A stretch of DNA of 64,000 bases, taken from the NCBI RefSeq assembly GCF_004217555.1, contig NZ_SHKW01000001.1, positions 5,208,001 to 5,272,000 of the forward strand, written 5' to 3'. A program made the position numbers and the translations under genes. The stretch comes from Edaphobacter modestus (GTDB lineage: Bacteria; Acidobacteriota; Terriglobia; Terriglobales; Acidobacteriaceae). This document shows, one piece after another, positions 7,827 through 16,639 of the stretch. The notes beneath the pieces are model-generated. The model saw only the letters and a list, made by a program, of their open reading frames with translations, had not been told where the DNA came from and ran no database searches. The first letter of the stretch is position 1; each line of letters begins with the position of its first letter.

Positions 7827-9083
7827 CTACTCGTGGCGCAAGGCAACGACGGGGTCCATGCGAGCCGCTCTCATCGCCGGCAGCAGCCCTGAGATCACTC
7901 CGACGGCTCCGAGAATCCCGAACGCCGCCAGCATGATGGTCGGCGACGCCCTGAGGATGATGTCGCCCTCGTGATTGGCGGTCTTATAGATGTCCGAATA
8001 GAGAGGCATCGGCGGAATCAGATAGCCCACCGCGACCGCAAGGATCATCCCTACGATCCCGGCAAGAAAGGTCAGCGTAAGACTCTCGAGAAGGAACTGG
8101 GTGAGGATGTCTCGACGACGCGCCCCGAGCGCCTTGAGCAGACCGATCTCCCGGGTACGCTCGGTGACAGAGACCAGCATGATGTTCATGACCCCGACGC
8201 CTCCCACACCGAGGGTCATGGCGCCGATGATCCCCAGCAGGAGCTGGAGGGCGGTAGAGAACTGCATGATCTCCTGCGAGTCCTCAACCGTGTCCCAGGT
8301 TGGCGTGGCCTTGTCATCCTTGGGATCGAAGTGATGCCGGCTTGCCAACACTGAGCGGACCGCCTGGATGGCTTTGACGTGAAGGTCGGGCGAACTGGGT
8401 TGAAAGACGATGCTCCCAGGATCGCGCTCATCGCGAAGCAGGCGCATCATGCCGAAGGGCACAAAGGCGTTCTCGTTGTCCGGTCCATTGTTCGAGGAGT
8501 CCTGGATCTTGGTAGCAAGCACGCCAATGACCTGAAAGACGTGTCCTTCGATCTGGACCGACTCGCCCACCGGCGGGAAGCCGTTGAACAGTTTCTGCGC
8601 CGCATGCGGACCGAAGATGACGACCTGCCGATGCTCGCTGAAGTCAGCCGCCTCGAAGTATCGTCCTTCTGCGACGTTCAGCTTGCGCATCCCTCCGTAA
8701 GGAAGCTCGACGGCCTTCGTCGAGATGTTGATGACCTTCGGCCCGTATTTGAAGCTGAAACCGTCATCGCTCTCGGAACTCACGGCGGTGAGGAAGGGAA
8801 CCGCATCGCGGACGGCCTCCGTATCGCCGTCGAGGAACTTGATCTTCTTGCCGGACCGCTCGCCTCCGGCCTGCATGCTGGTCTGTCCGCCCCACATCAT
8901 GATGACGTTGTTGCCAAGCCCCAGAAAACCGTTCAATACCTCTCTGCCGAGGCTGCTGCCGTAGCTCAGGAGCAGCACCACGGTTACGAGACCCCAGACG
9001 ATTCCCAGCATGGTGAGGCCGGATCGCAGGCGATTTCGCAGGAGCGACTCGATGCTCTGCCGAACGATCTCCATTAGGTTCAC
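7827..9083 (-). CDS. FtsX/MacB-type ABC transporter permease, second gene of pair
   Basis: A 418-residue permease with the MacB layout: an N-terminal membrane helix (residues ~20-45, LRSGLTMLGIVWGLVTVVLLL), a large periplasmic MacB_PCD domain (~50-280), and an FtsX domain with three helices (~290-410) carrying GVGGVGVMNIMLVSVTERTREIG and LLPAMRAARMDPVVALRHE. The start is GTG at 9083 with GGAG ten bases upstream; an ATG three codons on is an alternative. It follows its paralogue by 4 bp, so the two form an operon and may work as a heterodimer. No ATPase or MacA-like adaptor is encoded nearby, so the partner ATPase must be elsewhere. The substrate is unknown. Confidence 0.9.
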   Translation of the reverse strand: MNLMEIVRQSIESLLRNRLRSGLTMLGIVWGLVTVVLLLSYGSSLGREVLNGFLGLGNNVIMMWGGQTSMQAGGERSGKKIKFLDGDTEAVRDAVPFLTAVSSESDDGFSFKYGPKVINISTKAVELPYGGMRKLNVAEGRYFEAADFSEHRQVVIFGPHAAQKLFNGFPPVGESVQIEGHVFQVIGVLATKIQDSSNNGPDNENAFVPFGMMRLLRDERDPGSIVFQPSSPDLHVKAIQAVRSVLASRHHFDPKDDKATPTWDTVEDSQEIMQFSTALQLLLGIIGAMTLGVGGVGVMNIMLVSVTERTREIGLLKALGARRRDILTQFLLESLTLTFLAGIVGMILAVAVGYLIPPMPLYSDIYKTANHEGDIILRASPTIMLAAFGILGAVGVISGLLPAMRAARMDPVVALRHE

Positions 9084-9087
9084 GGCG

Positions 9088-10344
9088 CTACTCCGATCGC
9101 AGGCATTCGATGGGACTTAAATTGGCGGCACGCATCGCCGGGTAGGTCCCAGCGAAGAGCGTGATCGCGGTGAGGGTGGCCAGAGATGCGAAGACCGCGA
9201 CCGGCGAAATGACCGGGTGCGGCACGAAGTCTGGCAGTGGGATGAGGCGCATCAGCAGGCAAACACCGACTCCGGACAGGAGGCCACCGATGCCACTTAC
9301 GATAGTGATGATGGCCGACTCCACAAGAAACTGCCTTTTGATGTCGGTGGCGGTCGCGCCCAGCGCCTTGCGGACGCCGATCTCCCGGGTTCTTTCGGTG
9401 ACAGCAACCAGCATGATGTTCATGACCCCAATGCCTCCGAGAGCGAGCGTAAGCAGAGCGACGGCGCCGAAGAACAACGTCATGACGCCGAAGATGCGCT
9501 CGGTGAACTTCGATCCTTCGAGCGTGTCCCAGACCCACAGCGCCTCCTTATCGTTGGCGCTGTAGTGGTGTCGTTCTGCGATGATGCGCTTTACCTGGTC
9601 GAGAGCCTTCTCGTGCAGGTCTGGAGAGACAGGCTCGAGAACGATATTGTTCACATAACCTTTTGTGATTCCGGGCCGCTCCGGGGGAGGGAAGTCACGA
9701 GCCATTGCTGAATACGTCGTGAACAGTTGCGTATTATCCGGGCCGCTGCCGTAACTGCCGTTCTGCTTCTTCTTTGCGAGCACGCCAATGACGGTATATT
9801 CATAGCCGTTTACCATCAGGGGCTGACCGATAACGGATTTTCCTGGAAAGAGCTGCCTGTTCGCTTCAGCTCCCAGCAGAACGACACGCGCTCCATCGGC
9901 CTCGTCGCGTTCATTCATCAGCCTACCCTGTTCTACAGTCAGCGAGCGGAATCGCTGATATTCCGGCCAGACCCCGCGAATGGGGCGGCTGGCCGCATTC
10001 CACTGGCTTACCTCGGAGACGCTGCGCCGCAATTCCGGACTGACTGTTTTGACCAGGGATGCCCGTCGCTGAATGGCAATTGCATCATCCACAGTGAGCC
10101 GAATATCGCGTCCCGCGGCATATCCTCCGGCCTGCATTCCAGTTTTGCCGCCGAAGATGATTGCGATATCGGTCCCGATTGTCTTGAGATGCTCCTTCTG
10201 ATCCAGATTGAAGCCGATGCCCAGGCCTACGAGGAGGATGACAGAGGTGATGCCCCATACGATGCCGAACATAGTGAGGAAGCTGCGGAGCTTGGTCTCC
10301 CAAAGCGCGGACAATGTCTGCTTGAGAATCTCACGAATAGGCAT
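9088..10344 (-). CDS. FtsX/MacB-type ABC transporter permease, first gene of pair
   Basis: A 418-residue permease when started at the ATG at 10344, which puts MPIREILKQTLSALWETKLR at the N-terminus as in family members. An in-frame extension to 10434 would add 30 poorly conserved residues; GAGGAGG lies 15 bases before the chosen ATG, so the start is not fully settled. Layout matches the downstream gene: N-terminal helix (FLTMFGIVWGITSVILLVGLG), periplasmic MacB_PCD domain, and an FtsX domain with GGIGVMNIMLVAVTERTREIGVRKALGA. Together the pair may export a peptide, lipid or drug, or transmit force across the membrane. The gene begins 117 bp from tRNA-Leu and faces away from it. Confidence 0.9.
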   Translation of the reverse strand: MPIREILKQTLSALWETKLRSFLTMFGIVWGITSVILLVGLGIGFNLDQKEHLKTIGTDIAIIFGGKTGMQAGGYAAGRDIRLTVDDAIAIQRRASLVKTVSPELRRSVSEVSQWNAASRPIRGVWPEYQRFRSLTVEQGRLMNERDEADGARVVLLGAEANRQLFPGKSVIGQPLMVNGYEYTVIGVLAKKKQNGSYGSGPDNTQLFTTYSAMARDFPPPERPGITKGYVNNIVLEPVSPDLHEKALDQVKRIIAERHHYSANDKEALWVWDTLEGSKFTERIFGVMTLFFGAVALLTLALGGIGVMNIMLVAVTERTREIGVRKALGATATDIKRQFLVESAIITIVSGIGGLLSGVGVCLLMRLIPLPDFVPHPVISPVAVFASLATLTAITLFAGTYPAMRAANLSPIECLRSE

Positions 10345-10461
10345 GAGTTTGGTTCCCAGCCTCCTCGGCCGCACTGCTTCATACGCAAGATGCTTCTGAT
10401 CGGTTCCCATTCCCTGGAACTGATGCGGTAGCATGAGAAAGGTTGGGGGAAATCAGCTCTG

Positions 10462-10550
10462 GCCCGGATGGTGAAATCGGCAGACACAGCGGACTTAAAA
10501 TCCGCAGACCTTAACCGGTCGTGGGGGTTCAAGTCCCCCTCCGGGCACCA
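10462..10550 (+). tRNA. tRNA-Leu (anticodon TAA)
   Basis: The 89-nt sequence folds as a class II tRNA. The acceptor stem GCCCGGA pairs with TCCGGGC, the anticodon stem GCGGA/TCCGC encloses the loop CTTAAAA (anticodon TAA, reads UUA), a long variable arm CTTAACCGGTCGTGGG-like follows, and the T-loop is GTTCAAGTC. The CCA end is encoded. Integrase remnants lie immediately downstream, so its 3' end is a likely attachment site. Confidence 0.96.
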
Positions 10551-10577
10551 TGATTCCAAATAGCTTATGGATGAAAC

Positions 10578-10607
10578 CGACCACCTAACTGCGAGGGGTC
10601 GTTTTTT
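10578..10607 (+). terminator. Intrinsic terminator downstream of tRNA-Leu
   Basis: CGACC (10578-10582) pairs with GGTCG (10597-10601), with further partial pairing inside, and is followed by TTTTTT (10602-10607). Confidence 0.65.
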
Positions 10608-10671
10608 GGGGTGCCGGTTTTGGTGCATGTTTGCGAGCCGAACGCCGTGAGGCATCATGAACCTGGCGTTG

Positions 10672-11526
10672 CTATTCGTTCCACCACAGACTGCAGAGTG
10701 CTGGAGAGAGATGGCTGTAGCGAGCTGTCATGGTGATTGTCTTGTGGCTGGCCGCCTCCTGGATCCCCTTGATGGACGCACCTGACATCGCAAGCCATGA
10801 ACAGAATGTGTGCCGGTTGCAGTGCCAGACGCAGCCTGTAATATAAGCGGCCGCTAAAGATGGCTGAACCAAGACTTGGTGTCGAAGCTTCGTCTTGCAA
10901 GGACGCGCGGAAATACCGGTACGTTCCTTGGCTGCCCAGCCGAGGGAGGGAGGCAATCGCAGCAAGCGCGGTCGCATTGAGCCTCACGACCCTGGCACTA
11001 CCATTCTTGTCTTTGTCAGATCGACGATCTGTCTACCGAGATCAACCTGGGCCCATATGCAGGAAGATCTGCTCGCTTGCTCACACCCCGCGGACTGAAA
11101 CCACGAAAGGCTGGCAGGTGTACTGGAAAGCGATCTGAGATGACAGCGCAAAGCTTTTCGTATTCCTCGCGGCTCAGGAATCGTACTCTCCCTGTACCTT
11201 CCTTTCTTTGACGAATCTGGCGAGCCGGGTTGGTCTGCACCTTCCCATTGCGAACACCCTCCCTATACACGAGGCTGAAGAACGCCTTATAGCGGTTTGC
11301 AGTTGCATTGCTCTTGCTCTTGCGCTTTGCGAGGCCAGGAATCGATGTCCTGGGATGTCACTTCAGACGCAATGCGAAAACCCATTTCCTTTCCTACGAT
11401 GCATGCCTTGCATGCATAGTCGCGAGCGCTTTGATTGAGCGTCTTCGCATATGCCAGTGCATCGTCGATGAGGGCCGAAAGCGTCAACCTGGGGTTCTGA
11501 GCTCCGGCAACTTGATCCCTCGCCAT
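10672..11526 (-). pseudogene. Tyrosine recombinase (phage-type integrase) relic beside tRNA-Leu
   Basis: Reading right to left, three frames give successive parts of one integrase. The N-terminal SAM-like domain lies at about 11290-11526 (ALIDDALAYAKTLNQSARDY), the central part at 11100-11270 (NGKVQTNPARQIRQRKEGTG), and the catalytic C-terminus at 10672-10900. The C-terminus keeps the H-x-x-R box (HCNRHTFCSWL), the second histidine (EAASHKTIT) and the nucleophile tyrosine (MTARYSHLS). At least three frameshifts break the gene, so no active recombinase is made. Its 3' end points at tRNA-Leu, as expected for an element that integrated into the tRNA 3' end. Confidence 0.85.
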
Positions 11527-11544
11527 GGCTCAAAAATGGGCGGC

Positions 11545-11915
11545 AGCACAAGCAGTTTGCCAACCTCGCCGGTACGTAGCCCACACTCCTCCCCAATCGA
11601 AAAGGCGAGCATGATTCAGTGAAGAACAGACGACAAGTGCAGCGATCCCGGGGGTGTCTTTGAACGACCAAAGGGCTGAGACATCTGGTGGATCAATTAC
11701 TACGTACACGGTAAGCAGAAACGTGAAAAGATTACCGGACTGCAGCTTTGCCGCGCGAGATCCCAAAGGGCACTCATTTCTGCAGCGGTATAGGGACGCG
11801 GTTGCGCCGGAGCACTGTATTGGTTGTGGATGCGTGAAACTACCGGACTCGAAGCTTGATTCGCTCTTCCGATTGCAACCAACGAAAGAGCTTGCGAGGT
11901 GTCCATAGCCACCAC
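11545..11915 (-). pseudogene. Second, shorter recombinase-like relic
   Basis: Two reverse-strand frames contain segments typical of tyrosine recombinase core domains: YTAAEMSALWDLARQS near 11800 and GEECGLRTGEVGKL near 11590. They are out of frame with each other. The catalytic HxxR/Y part is not seen here. It may be the remains of another integrase cut by the insertion of the first. The family call rests on short motifs. Confidence 0.5.
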
Positions 11916-12290
11916 CCTTTAATATCCCGGGACCTCTCCCTGGCGGACATATGTGCCCAGCATGCATCACAAGCACAGCAGTAATGGTCGCCGGAGCCGG
12001 ATCCACGGGAGGAATTCTGGCGGTGTGCATCGGTAAGTTCAGGAAATTTTTCAGAGCGAATGGATTCTGCGAGACGAGCTGGGAGACTGGGCGATCTGGT
12101 CAGTAGTTGAACAGTCATCGAAGCAAATCGGGATTGAACACTTTGGCGCCCACGATCTGCGCCGACCTGCTCCAAACTCTGCAGAAAGAATGGCGGCGAT
12201 TTGGCGCAGATAAAGTCTTCCTATCAATAGACTGTCGCATGGAATCTGATTGCCCATAATGACGTCTATCGTTGGTGTGATCTGGCTCAG
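11916..12290. other. Non-coding stretch between integrase relics and padR gene
   Basis: Only short overlapping open frames occur, on both strands, and none resembles a known protein. Probably decayed island DNA. Confidence 0.4.
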
Positions 12291-12319
12291 TTGACAAAGA
12301 TCATTATTAGTATCACAAT
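12291..12319 (+). promoter_or_regulatory. Promoter of the padR gene, probably giving a leaderless mRNA
   Basis: TTGACA (12291-12296) is followed after 17 bp by CACAAT (12314-12319, 4 of 6 matches to TATAAT). Transcription would begin near 12326, only a few bases before the ATG at 12329, which fits the lack of a Shine-Dalgarno sequence. Confidence 0.5.
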
Positions 12320-12324
12320 GTGAT
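12312..12324. promoter_or_regulatory. PadR operator candidate (13-bp palindrome)
   Basis: ATCACAATGTGAT is a perfect inverted repeat around a central A. It overlaps the proposed -10 box and lies 4 bp before the padR ATG, the right place for autorepression. Confidence 0.55.
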
Positions 12325-12328
12325 TCTA

Positions 12329-12658
12329 ATGCTAGGCGAATTCGAGTATCTATTGATTACAGCGGCGGCGGGACTTGGTGAGAACGCTTATGGTGCGTCG
12401 ATTCGGGAAGAGATCGAATCGACGACGGGGCGGAAATGTTCTATCGGCGCGCTTTATACGACCATTGACCGGCTGGAGAAGAAGGGATTGCTTATGACGT
12501 GGATGGGGGAGGCCACGGCGGAGAGGGGAGGCCGCGCCAAGCGCATGGTGCGAGTAACGCCTAAGGGCGTCCAGGAGGGAAAGGATTTCTACGACGTGGT
12601 CATGCGTGTGAGCCGTGGCGCGTCATGGGTCGTGAATCGTAGCGGAGGCATTCTATGA
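12329..12658 (+). CDS. PadR-family transcriptional regulator
   Basis: A 109-residue winged-helix regulator. PadR features are the start MLGEFEYLLI, the segment YGASIREEIE in the recognition part, SIGALYTTIDRLEKKGLL (the helix 3/wing region), and the wing GGRAKRMVRVTPKG. The ATG at 12329 is preferred; an in-frame GTG at 12320 lies inside the operator palindrome. It overlaps the next gene by 4 bp (ATGA), an arrangement common in this bacterial group where a PadR controls a membrane protein or permease. It probably represses its own operon through the palindrome at 12312-12324. The inducing signal is unknown. Confidence 0.9.
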   Translation: MLGEFEYLLITAAAGLGENAYGASIREEIESTTGRKCSIGALYTTIDRLEKKGLLMTWMGEATAERGGRAKRMVRVTPKGVQEGKDFYDVVMRVSRGASWVVNRSGGIL

Positions 12659-13377
12659 CGAGCATCGCCTGGTCGCTTGTGGAGGTTGCCGCTCGACTGC
12701 TGGAACGAAACGAACGCGAGGCGGTGCTGGGTGATCTGGTTGAGACTAGGGAAGGAGAGTGGGAGGGGCTGCTCGGTATCCTTGGCCTGGCCGTTCGACG
12801 GCAACTAATGCTTTGGAAGAACTGGAGGCCATGGCTCGCGTCGTTTGGGCTGGCGTTGCCATGCAGCCTGCTGTTGATGGGATTTTCACTGTCGATCAGC
12901 CAGACGTATCAGGGACTCATCAACTCGACCCTTTTCAAGGGCAGTGGAATTGTGCTGGGGCCCGGATGTGCGTTGCTCCTGTGCAACGTTCTTTTGCTGG
13001 TTGCGTGGTCGTGGACCGGTGGGTTTGTGATGGGATCGATGTCGCGGAGGACAGTACGGGTAAGTATTGCGCTCTCGTTCGCGCCATGCGTGTTTTGCCT
13101 GACGAGGTTCCATGTGGAATCGTTATCGCGATTTTGCCTGCTTCTATTTCTGCTTCCTGCGGCATGGGGAGTCCGCCGCGGTCTGCAGATTGCACGGATC
13201 AGGTTGCGCTCGGCTGTGGTTTTGGCGGCGACAATTACGGTGCTGACGATTCCTGCATGGAGCAGCAACGGTTCGTGGATTCCTAACTGGGCGCTGAGCT
13301 GGCCGGCGTGGTATTTGGTCGCTACGGCGTCAAGAAGCGCGGCTTCCAAGGAGGAGAAGCGATGGCGAATCAGTTGA
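12655..13377 (+). CDS. Polytopic membrane protein co-encoded with PadR
   Basis: A 240-residue protein. The soluble N-terminus (residues ~5-40, LVEVAARLLERNEREAVLGD) resembles the prefix domain found in front of MacB-like permeases in Acidobacteriota. Five or so hydrophobic segments follow (about 60-80, 95-120, 130-150, 160-180, 190-210). No permease or enzymatic domain is recognised, so function is unknown. It is translationally coupled to padR (ATGA overlap) and its end overlaps the start of the iron-sulfur subunit gene by 16 bp, tying all into one transcript. Confidence 0.7.
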   Translation: MTSIAWSLVEVAARLLERNEREAVLGDLVETREGEWEGLLGILGLAVRRQLMLWKNWRPWLASFGLALPCSLLLMGFSLSISQTYQGLINSTLFKGSGIVLGPGCALLLCNVLLLVAWSWTGGFVMGSMSRRTVRVSIALSFAPCVFCLTRFHVESLSRFCLLLFLLPAAWGVRRGLQIARIRLRSAVVLAATITVLTIPAWSSNGSWIPNWALSWPAWYLVATASRSAASKEEKRWRIS

Positions 13378-13883
13378 CTCTATCTGTGAATGGCTCGAAC
13401 CATTCGGTATCGGCTACGCCGGATACACCGTTGCTGTATGTTCTGCGCAACGATCTGAAGCTGTCCGGCCCACGCTATGGCTGTGGGATGGCGCAGTGCG
13501 GCGCGTGCTCTGTGCTGGTGGATGGAGTGGAGGTGCGCTCGTGTATTACGCCAGCCTCGGCAGTCGCTGGGAAGCTGGTGACTACGATCGAGGGGCTACC
13601 CGCAATGTGGGCAGCGGCGAAGGGGCTGCATGCTCCAGGCGATACAGTGCTACATCCGGTGCAGCAGGCGTGGATTGACGAGCAGGTGCCACAGTGCGGC
13701 TACTGCCAGAGTGGGATGATGATCGTCGCTGTGGAACTGCTTGCTAACAATCCAAATCCGACCGTGGCACAGATCAAAGATGCGTATACGAATAAACCGC
13801 CTTCTCCGCATCTCTGTCGCTGCGGCACTTATGCCGCGATTCTCGATGCGGTGCAACGCGCGGCCCAGGCGATGAAGAGCTGA
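13362..13883 (+). CDS. (2Fe-2S) subunit of a molybdenum hydroxylase (aldehyde/isoquinoline oxidoreductase type), pair 1
   Basis: A 173-residue protein started at the ATG at 13362, which has GGAGGAG eight bases upstream. An N-terminal plant-type ferredoxin fold carries GCGMAQCGACSVLVDG, and a C-terminal helical domain carries the second cluster motif (CGYCQSGMM and HLCRCGTY). It would pass electrons from the molybdopterin subunit encoded 13 bp downstream. The substrate is not predictable; family members oxidise aldehydes, isoquinoline, nicotinate and similar compounds. It lies in one transcription unit with the PadR pair. Confidence 0.93.
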   Translation: MANQLTLSVNGSNHSVSATPDTPLLYVLRNDLKLSGPRYGCGMAQCGACSVLVDGVEVRSCITPASAVAGKLVTTIEGLPAMWAAAKGLHAPGDTVLHPVQQAWIDEQVPQCGYCQSGMMIVAVELLANNPNPTVAQIKDAYTNKPPSPHLCRCGTYAAILDAVQRAAQAMKS

Positions 13884-13896
13884 AGAGGTCTACATT

Positions 13897-16212
13897 ATGA
13901 CGGTGAAGATCAAGAGCGATAGCGCTTCCACAGCTATACCGACGCTTTCTCGTCGCGGCTTCATCAAGGGCGGCGGTGTGTTGATGGTGTCATTCTCGTT
14001 TCCTCATCTTGCTGCGACTGCCGCCGAGGTTCCGACGATGACGACCGGGCTTGCATCATGGATCGAAATCAGACATGACAACACAGTTGTAGTTCGTACT
14101 GGGCGGACGGAGATCGGCACAGGCATGAGTGCGTTTTATGCCCAGGTGGTTGCGGAAGAACTGAACGTTCGCCCAGAGACGATCACGCTGATTATGGGCG
14201 ACACCGATAAGACCCCGGATGGCGGTTACTCGGCAGGGTTCCGTACTGGAGCGGCCAATCTTCGCAAGGTTGGCGCCTATACGTATCAAGCGCTGCTTGG
14301 CCTGGCCGCGAAGAAGCTGCGTGTGCCGGTCACAGCTCTCACCGTCGTGGATGGAGTTGTGACTGGCGGTGGAAAGAGCATACGGTACGGGGAACTCGTA
14401 CGGGAACAGCACCTCGATCTGAAGATCCCTGTCTCGGGTGAGGCTGCGAAGGTCGATCCGAAGTCGTGGAACGGGATGGCGGGCCTGGATGGTCTGGTAG
14501 TGCTGGGAGATCCGCCGATGAAGCCAATGAGCCAGTACAGGTTCGTCGGCAAGTCGCATCCGATGCCGGGCACTCCGGACAAGGTCACAGGAAAGACGCA
14601 GTGGACCTGTGACGTCACACTGCCGGAAATGCTTCATGCGCGGATGGTGCGTCCAGCGACTCTGGGATCGACGCTGATCTCCGTTGGGACGCTCGATAAG
14701 ACGATGTTTCCTAGCGCGCAGGTAGTGGTAAAGAAGAATCTGGTGGCGGTGGTCTCTCCTAACGAGTGGGAATCGATCAATGCAGCGCAGGCTGTCGCAG
14801 CAGAGACGAAGTGGACAGAGTGGGTTGGGTTACCAGGTAGCGAGAATCTGACGCAGGGGTTGCGTGGCTACAAGTGGGGAGCACCCTCGGAGGCCCGAGG
14901 GAATGCCGATGCGGTGGCAGCGGCGATGGCGGGCTCCGTAAAGACGATCTCCGCGACATACGAGCAGCCGTATGTGAAGCATGCTCCTATTGGACCGTTT
15001 GTTGCAGTTGCCGATGTGCGCAGCGACGGCGCAACAACGGTGTGGACGCACTCGGCGAACTCGCAGGGATTGCGAGCGCAGATCGCAAATACTTTGAGTG
15101 TACCTATAGAAAAAGTGGTCGTTCGTTGGATGGATCATGCAGGTCAGTTTGGACGCACAACCTTTGGAGGGGATGGCGCAGAGGGCGATGCGGCCATTCT
15201 TTCGCAGATGACTGGCAAGCCGGTGCGCGTGCAGTGGACGCTGCAGGAGGACTTTGCATGGTCGACCTGCTCGCCCTGCTGGGTGGAGGACATCAAGTGC
15301 GGCCTAGATGCGGATGGTCGTGTAACCTCGGTGCAGAGCGCCTTCTACTCGCCGCAGTCAAACGATGCTCGTATTGTCGGAGCTATTCTTGCCGGGATGC
15401 CGTGCAGCGTACCGAAGCCGGGGCAATGGATTGCTACAGAATGGCCGTACGACAAGATTCCTCACCGACGGGAAGAGGTCTACGGCATGCCAAACCTTGG
15501 GGCGGATTCATCTACGATGGGGTTACGCGGTTTGATCATGCGCACGCCGGGACAGCGGCAGCAAAATTTTGCACTCGAATCACTAATGAACCAAGCCGCT
15601 TTCGTTGCGGGTGCCGATCCCATCGAGTTCAGGCTGCGGCATACTACCGACCAACGGCTGATCGATATTATCAACGCCACTGCGAAGGAGGCTGCGTGGG
15701 AGCCTCGTTCCTTTCCGCATCCGGGGGCGCGCCGTACAGGGGCGGAACCGGTCGCCGGACGAGGGGCGAACATCATGGTTCGCGAAAACTCATACTGGAT
15801 GGGCATTGCGGAGGTCTTGGTAACTCCGGATACAGGCGTGGTGCAGGTAACGAAGTTTACGATTGGCGCCGAATGTGGAAAGATTATCAACCCGCGGCAG
15901 CTTACACGCTGCATGAAGAGTGGTGTCGTGATGGGAGTGAGCGAAGCTCTGAAGGAAGAGGTGACCTTCGACACGGGGAAGATCACAAGTACGATGTGGA
16001 CCCGGTACAAAATTCTGACAATGGCCGAGATGCCCGAGGTGAAGACGGTGCAGCTCTCGCGTGACGATAAAGGGTATGGCGGGGGCTCGGAGGCGGCGAA
16101 TGGGATATGTCCGCCTGCGATTGCTGCTGCTTTCTTCGACGCTACGGGGGTTTATCCGCGCAGAATTCCACTGACACCTGCGTACGTGATGAAACTACTC
16201 AAAGGTGTTTGA
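13897..16212 (+). CDS. Molybdopterin-binding subunit of molybdenum hydroxylase, pair 1 (Tat-exported)
   Basis: A 771-residue large subunit. A twin-arginine signal lies at residues ~18-45 (SRRGFIKGGGVLMVSF), so the complex is probably exported folded to the periplasm. The xanthine-dehydrogenase-type molybdopterin domains follow. The segment usually reading GGGFGRR in IorB-type enzymes is here GQFGRTTFGG, and the C-terminal active-site region GGGSEAANG retains the glutamate. It forms a pair with the preceding iron-sulfur subunit. A second, clearly different pair lies at 43886-46637. The divergent Mo-site loop argues for a distinct substrate or reduced activity, which is inference. Confidence 0.9.
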   Translation: MTVKIKSDSASTAIPTLSRRGFIKGGGVLMVSFSFPHLAATAAEVPTMTTGLASWIEIRHDNTVVVRTGRTEIGTGMSAFYAQVVAEELNVRPETITLIMGDTDKTPDGGYSAGFRTGAANLRKVGAYTYQALLGLAAKKLRVPVTALTVVDGVVTGGGKSIRYGELVREQHLDLKIPVSGEAAKVDPKSWNGMAGLDGLVVLGDPPMKPMSQYRFVGKSHPMPGTPDKVTGKTQWTCDVTLPEMLHARMVRPATLGSTLISVGTLDKTMFPSAQVVVKKNLVAVVSPNEWESINAAQAVAAETKWTEWVGLPGSENLTQGLRGYKWGAPSEARGNADAVAAAMAGSVKTISATYEQPYVKHAPIGPFVAVADVRSDGATTVWTHSANSQGLRAQIANTLSVPIEKVVVRWMDHAGQFGRTTFGGDGAEGDAAILSQMTGKPVRVQWTLQEDFAWSTCSPCWVEDIKCGLDADGRVTSVQSAFYSPQSNDARIVGAILAGMPCSVPKPGQWIATEWPYDKIPHRREEVYGMPNLGADSSTMGLRGLIMRTPGQRQQNFALESLMNQAAFVAGADPIEFRLRHTTDQRLIDIINATAKEAAWEPRSFPHPGARRTGAEPVAGRGANIMVRENSYWMGIAEVLVTPDTGVVQVTKFTIGAECGKIINPRQLTRCMKSGVVMGVSEALKEEVTFDTGKITSTMWTRYKILTMAEMPEVKTVQLSRDDKGYGGGSEAANGICPPAIAAAFFDATGVYPRRIPLTPAYVMKLLKGV

Positions 16213-16639
16213 CTCTCAGTTATTTCCGACAAGAAGTCATATGAACGGGTTTTCGAATCCACTCAACGGATCAGTTGCTACAAATAATGACTGTAAAGAA
16301 GGAAAAGGGGGACCATGTCACCTATTGACCCATCCCGCTTGCCCAGTCTCAGTGCCTACCGCGAACTGGACTGAGAGTTCACTGTAGGTGACCAGCTTCA
16401 GTTCCCACATTCCAACCGCGATTTGGGCATCCCTAACCGAAAGTCCTGAACCGGAATGAGATAATCTAAAGAGAAACCTAAATGCGTCGGGACAACGCGG
16501 ATGAGTGTGCGCCTACAGTGGTAAGTGTCCGGCGTGAGATTGACCTGAAATGCCTGCCCCTTTATTGCGGCAGGAGCAACAATGCGCGGCTATGCCGCTG
16601 TAAAAGCAGCATAGCCACGCTCAAGGCCACCAGGGAGAC
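16213..16639 (+). other. Leader region upstream of the methionine synthase genes
   Basis: No protein is recognised in these 427 bp. The last 60 bp hold the strong hairpin at 16584-16620. I looked for SAM, SAH and cobalamin riboswitch cores and found none that match by eye. Confidence 0.5.
16584..16620 (+). promoter_or_regulatory. Stable hairpin just before metH
   Basis: GGCTATGC (16588-16595) pairs perfectly with GCATAGCC (16609-16616). An outer GCG/CGC and an inner GCT/AGC around the loop GTAAA extend it. There is no T tract, and the start codon is 20 bases downstream, so an effect on translation or mRNA stability is more likely than termination. Confidence 0.5.

Noticed and set aside
10551-12300. 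Possible attachment-site repeat of the tRNA-Leu 3' end
   Set aside because: I searched by eye for a second copy of the T-arm and acceptor sequence and found none in the window.
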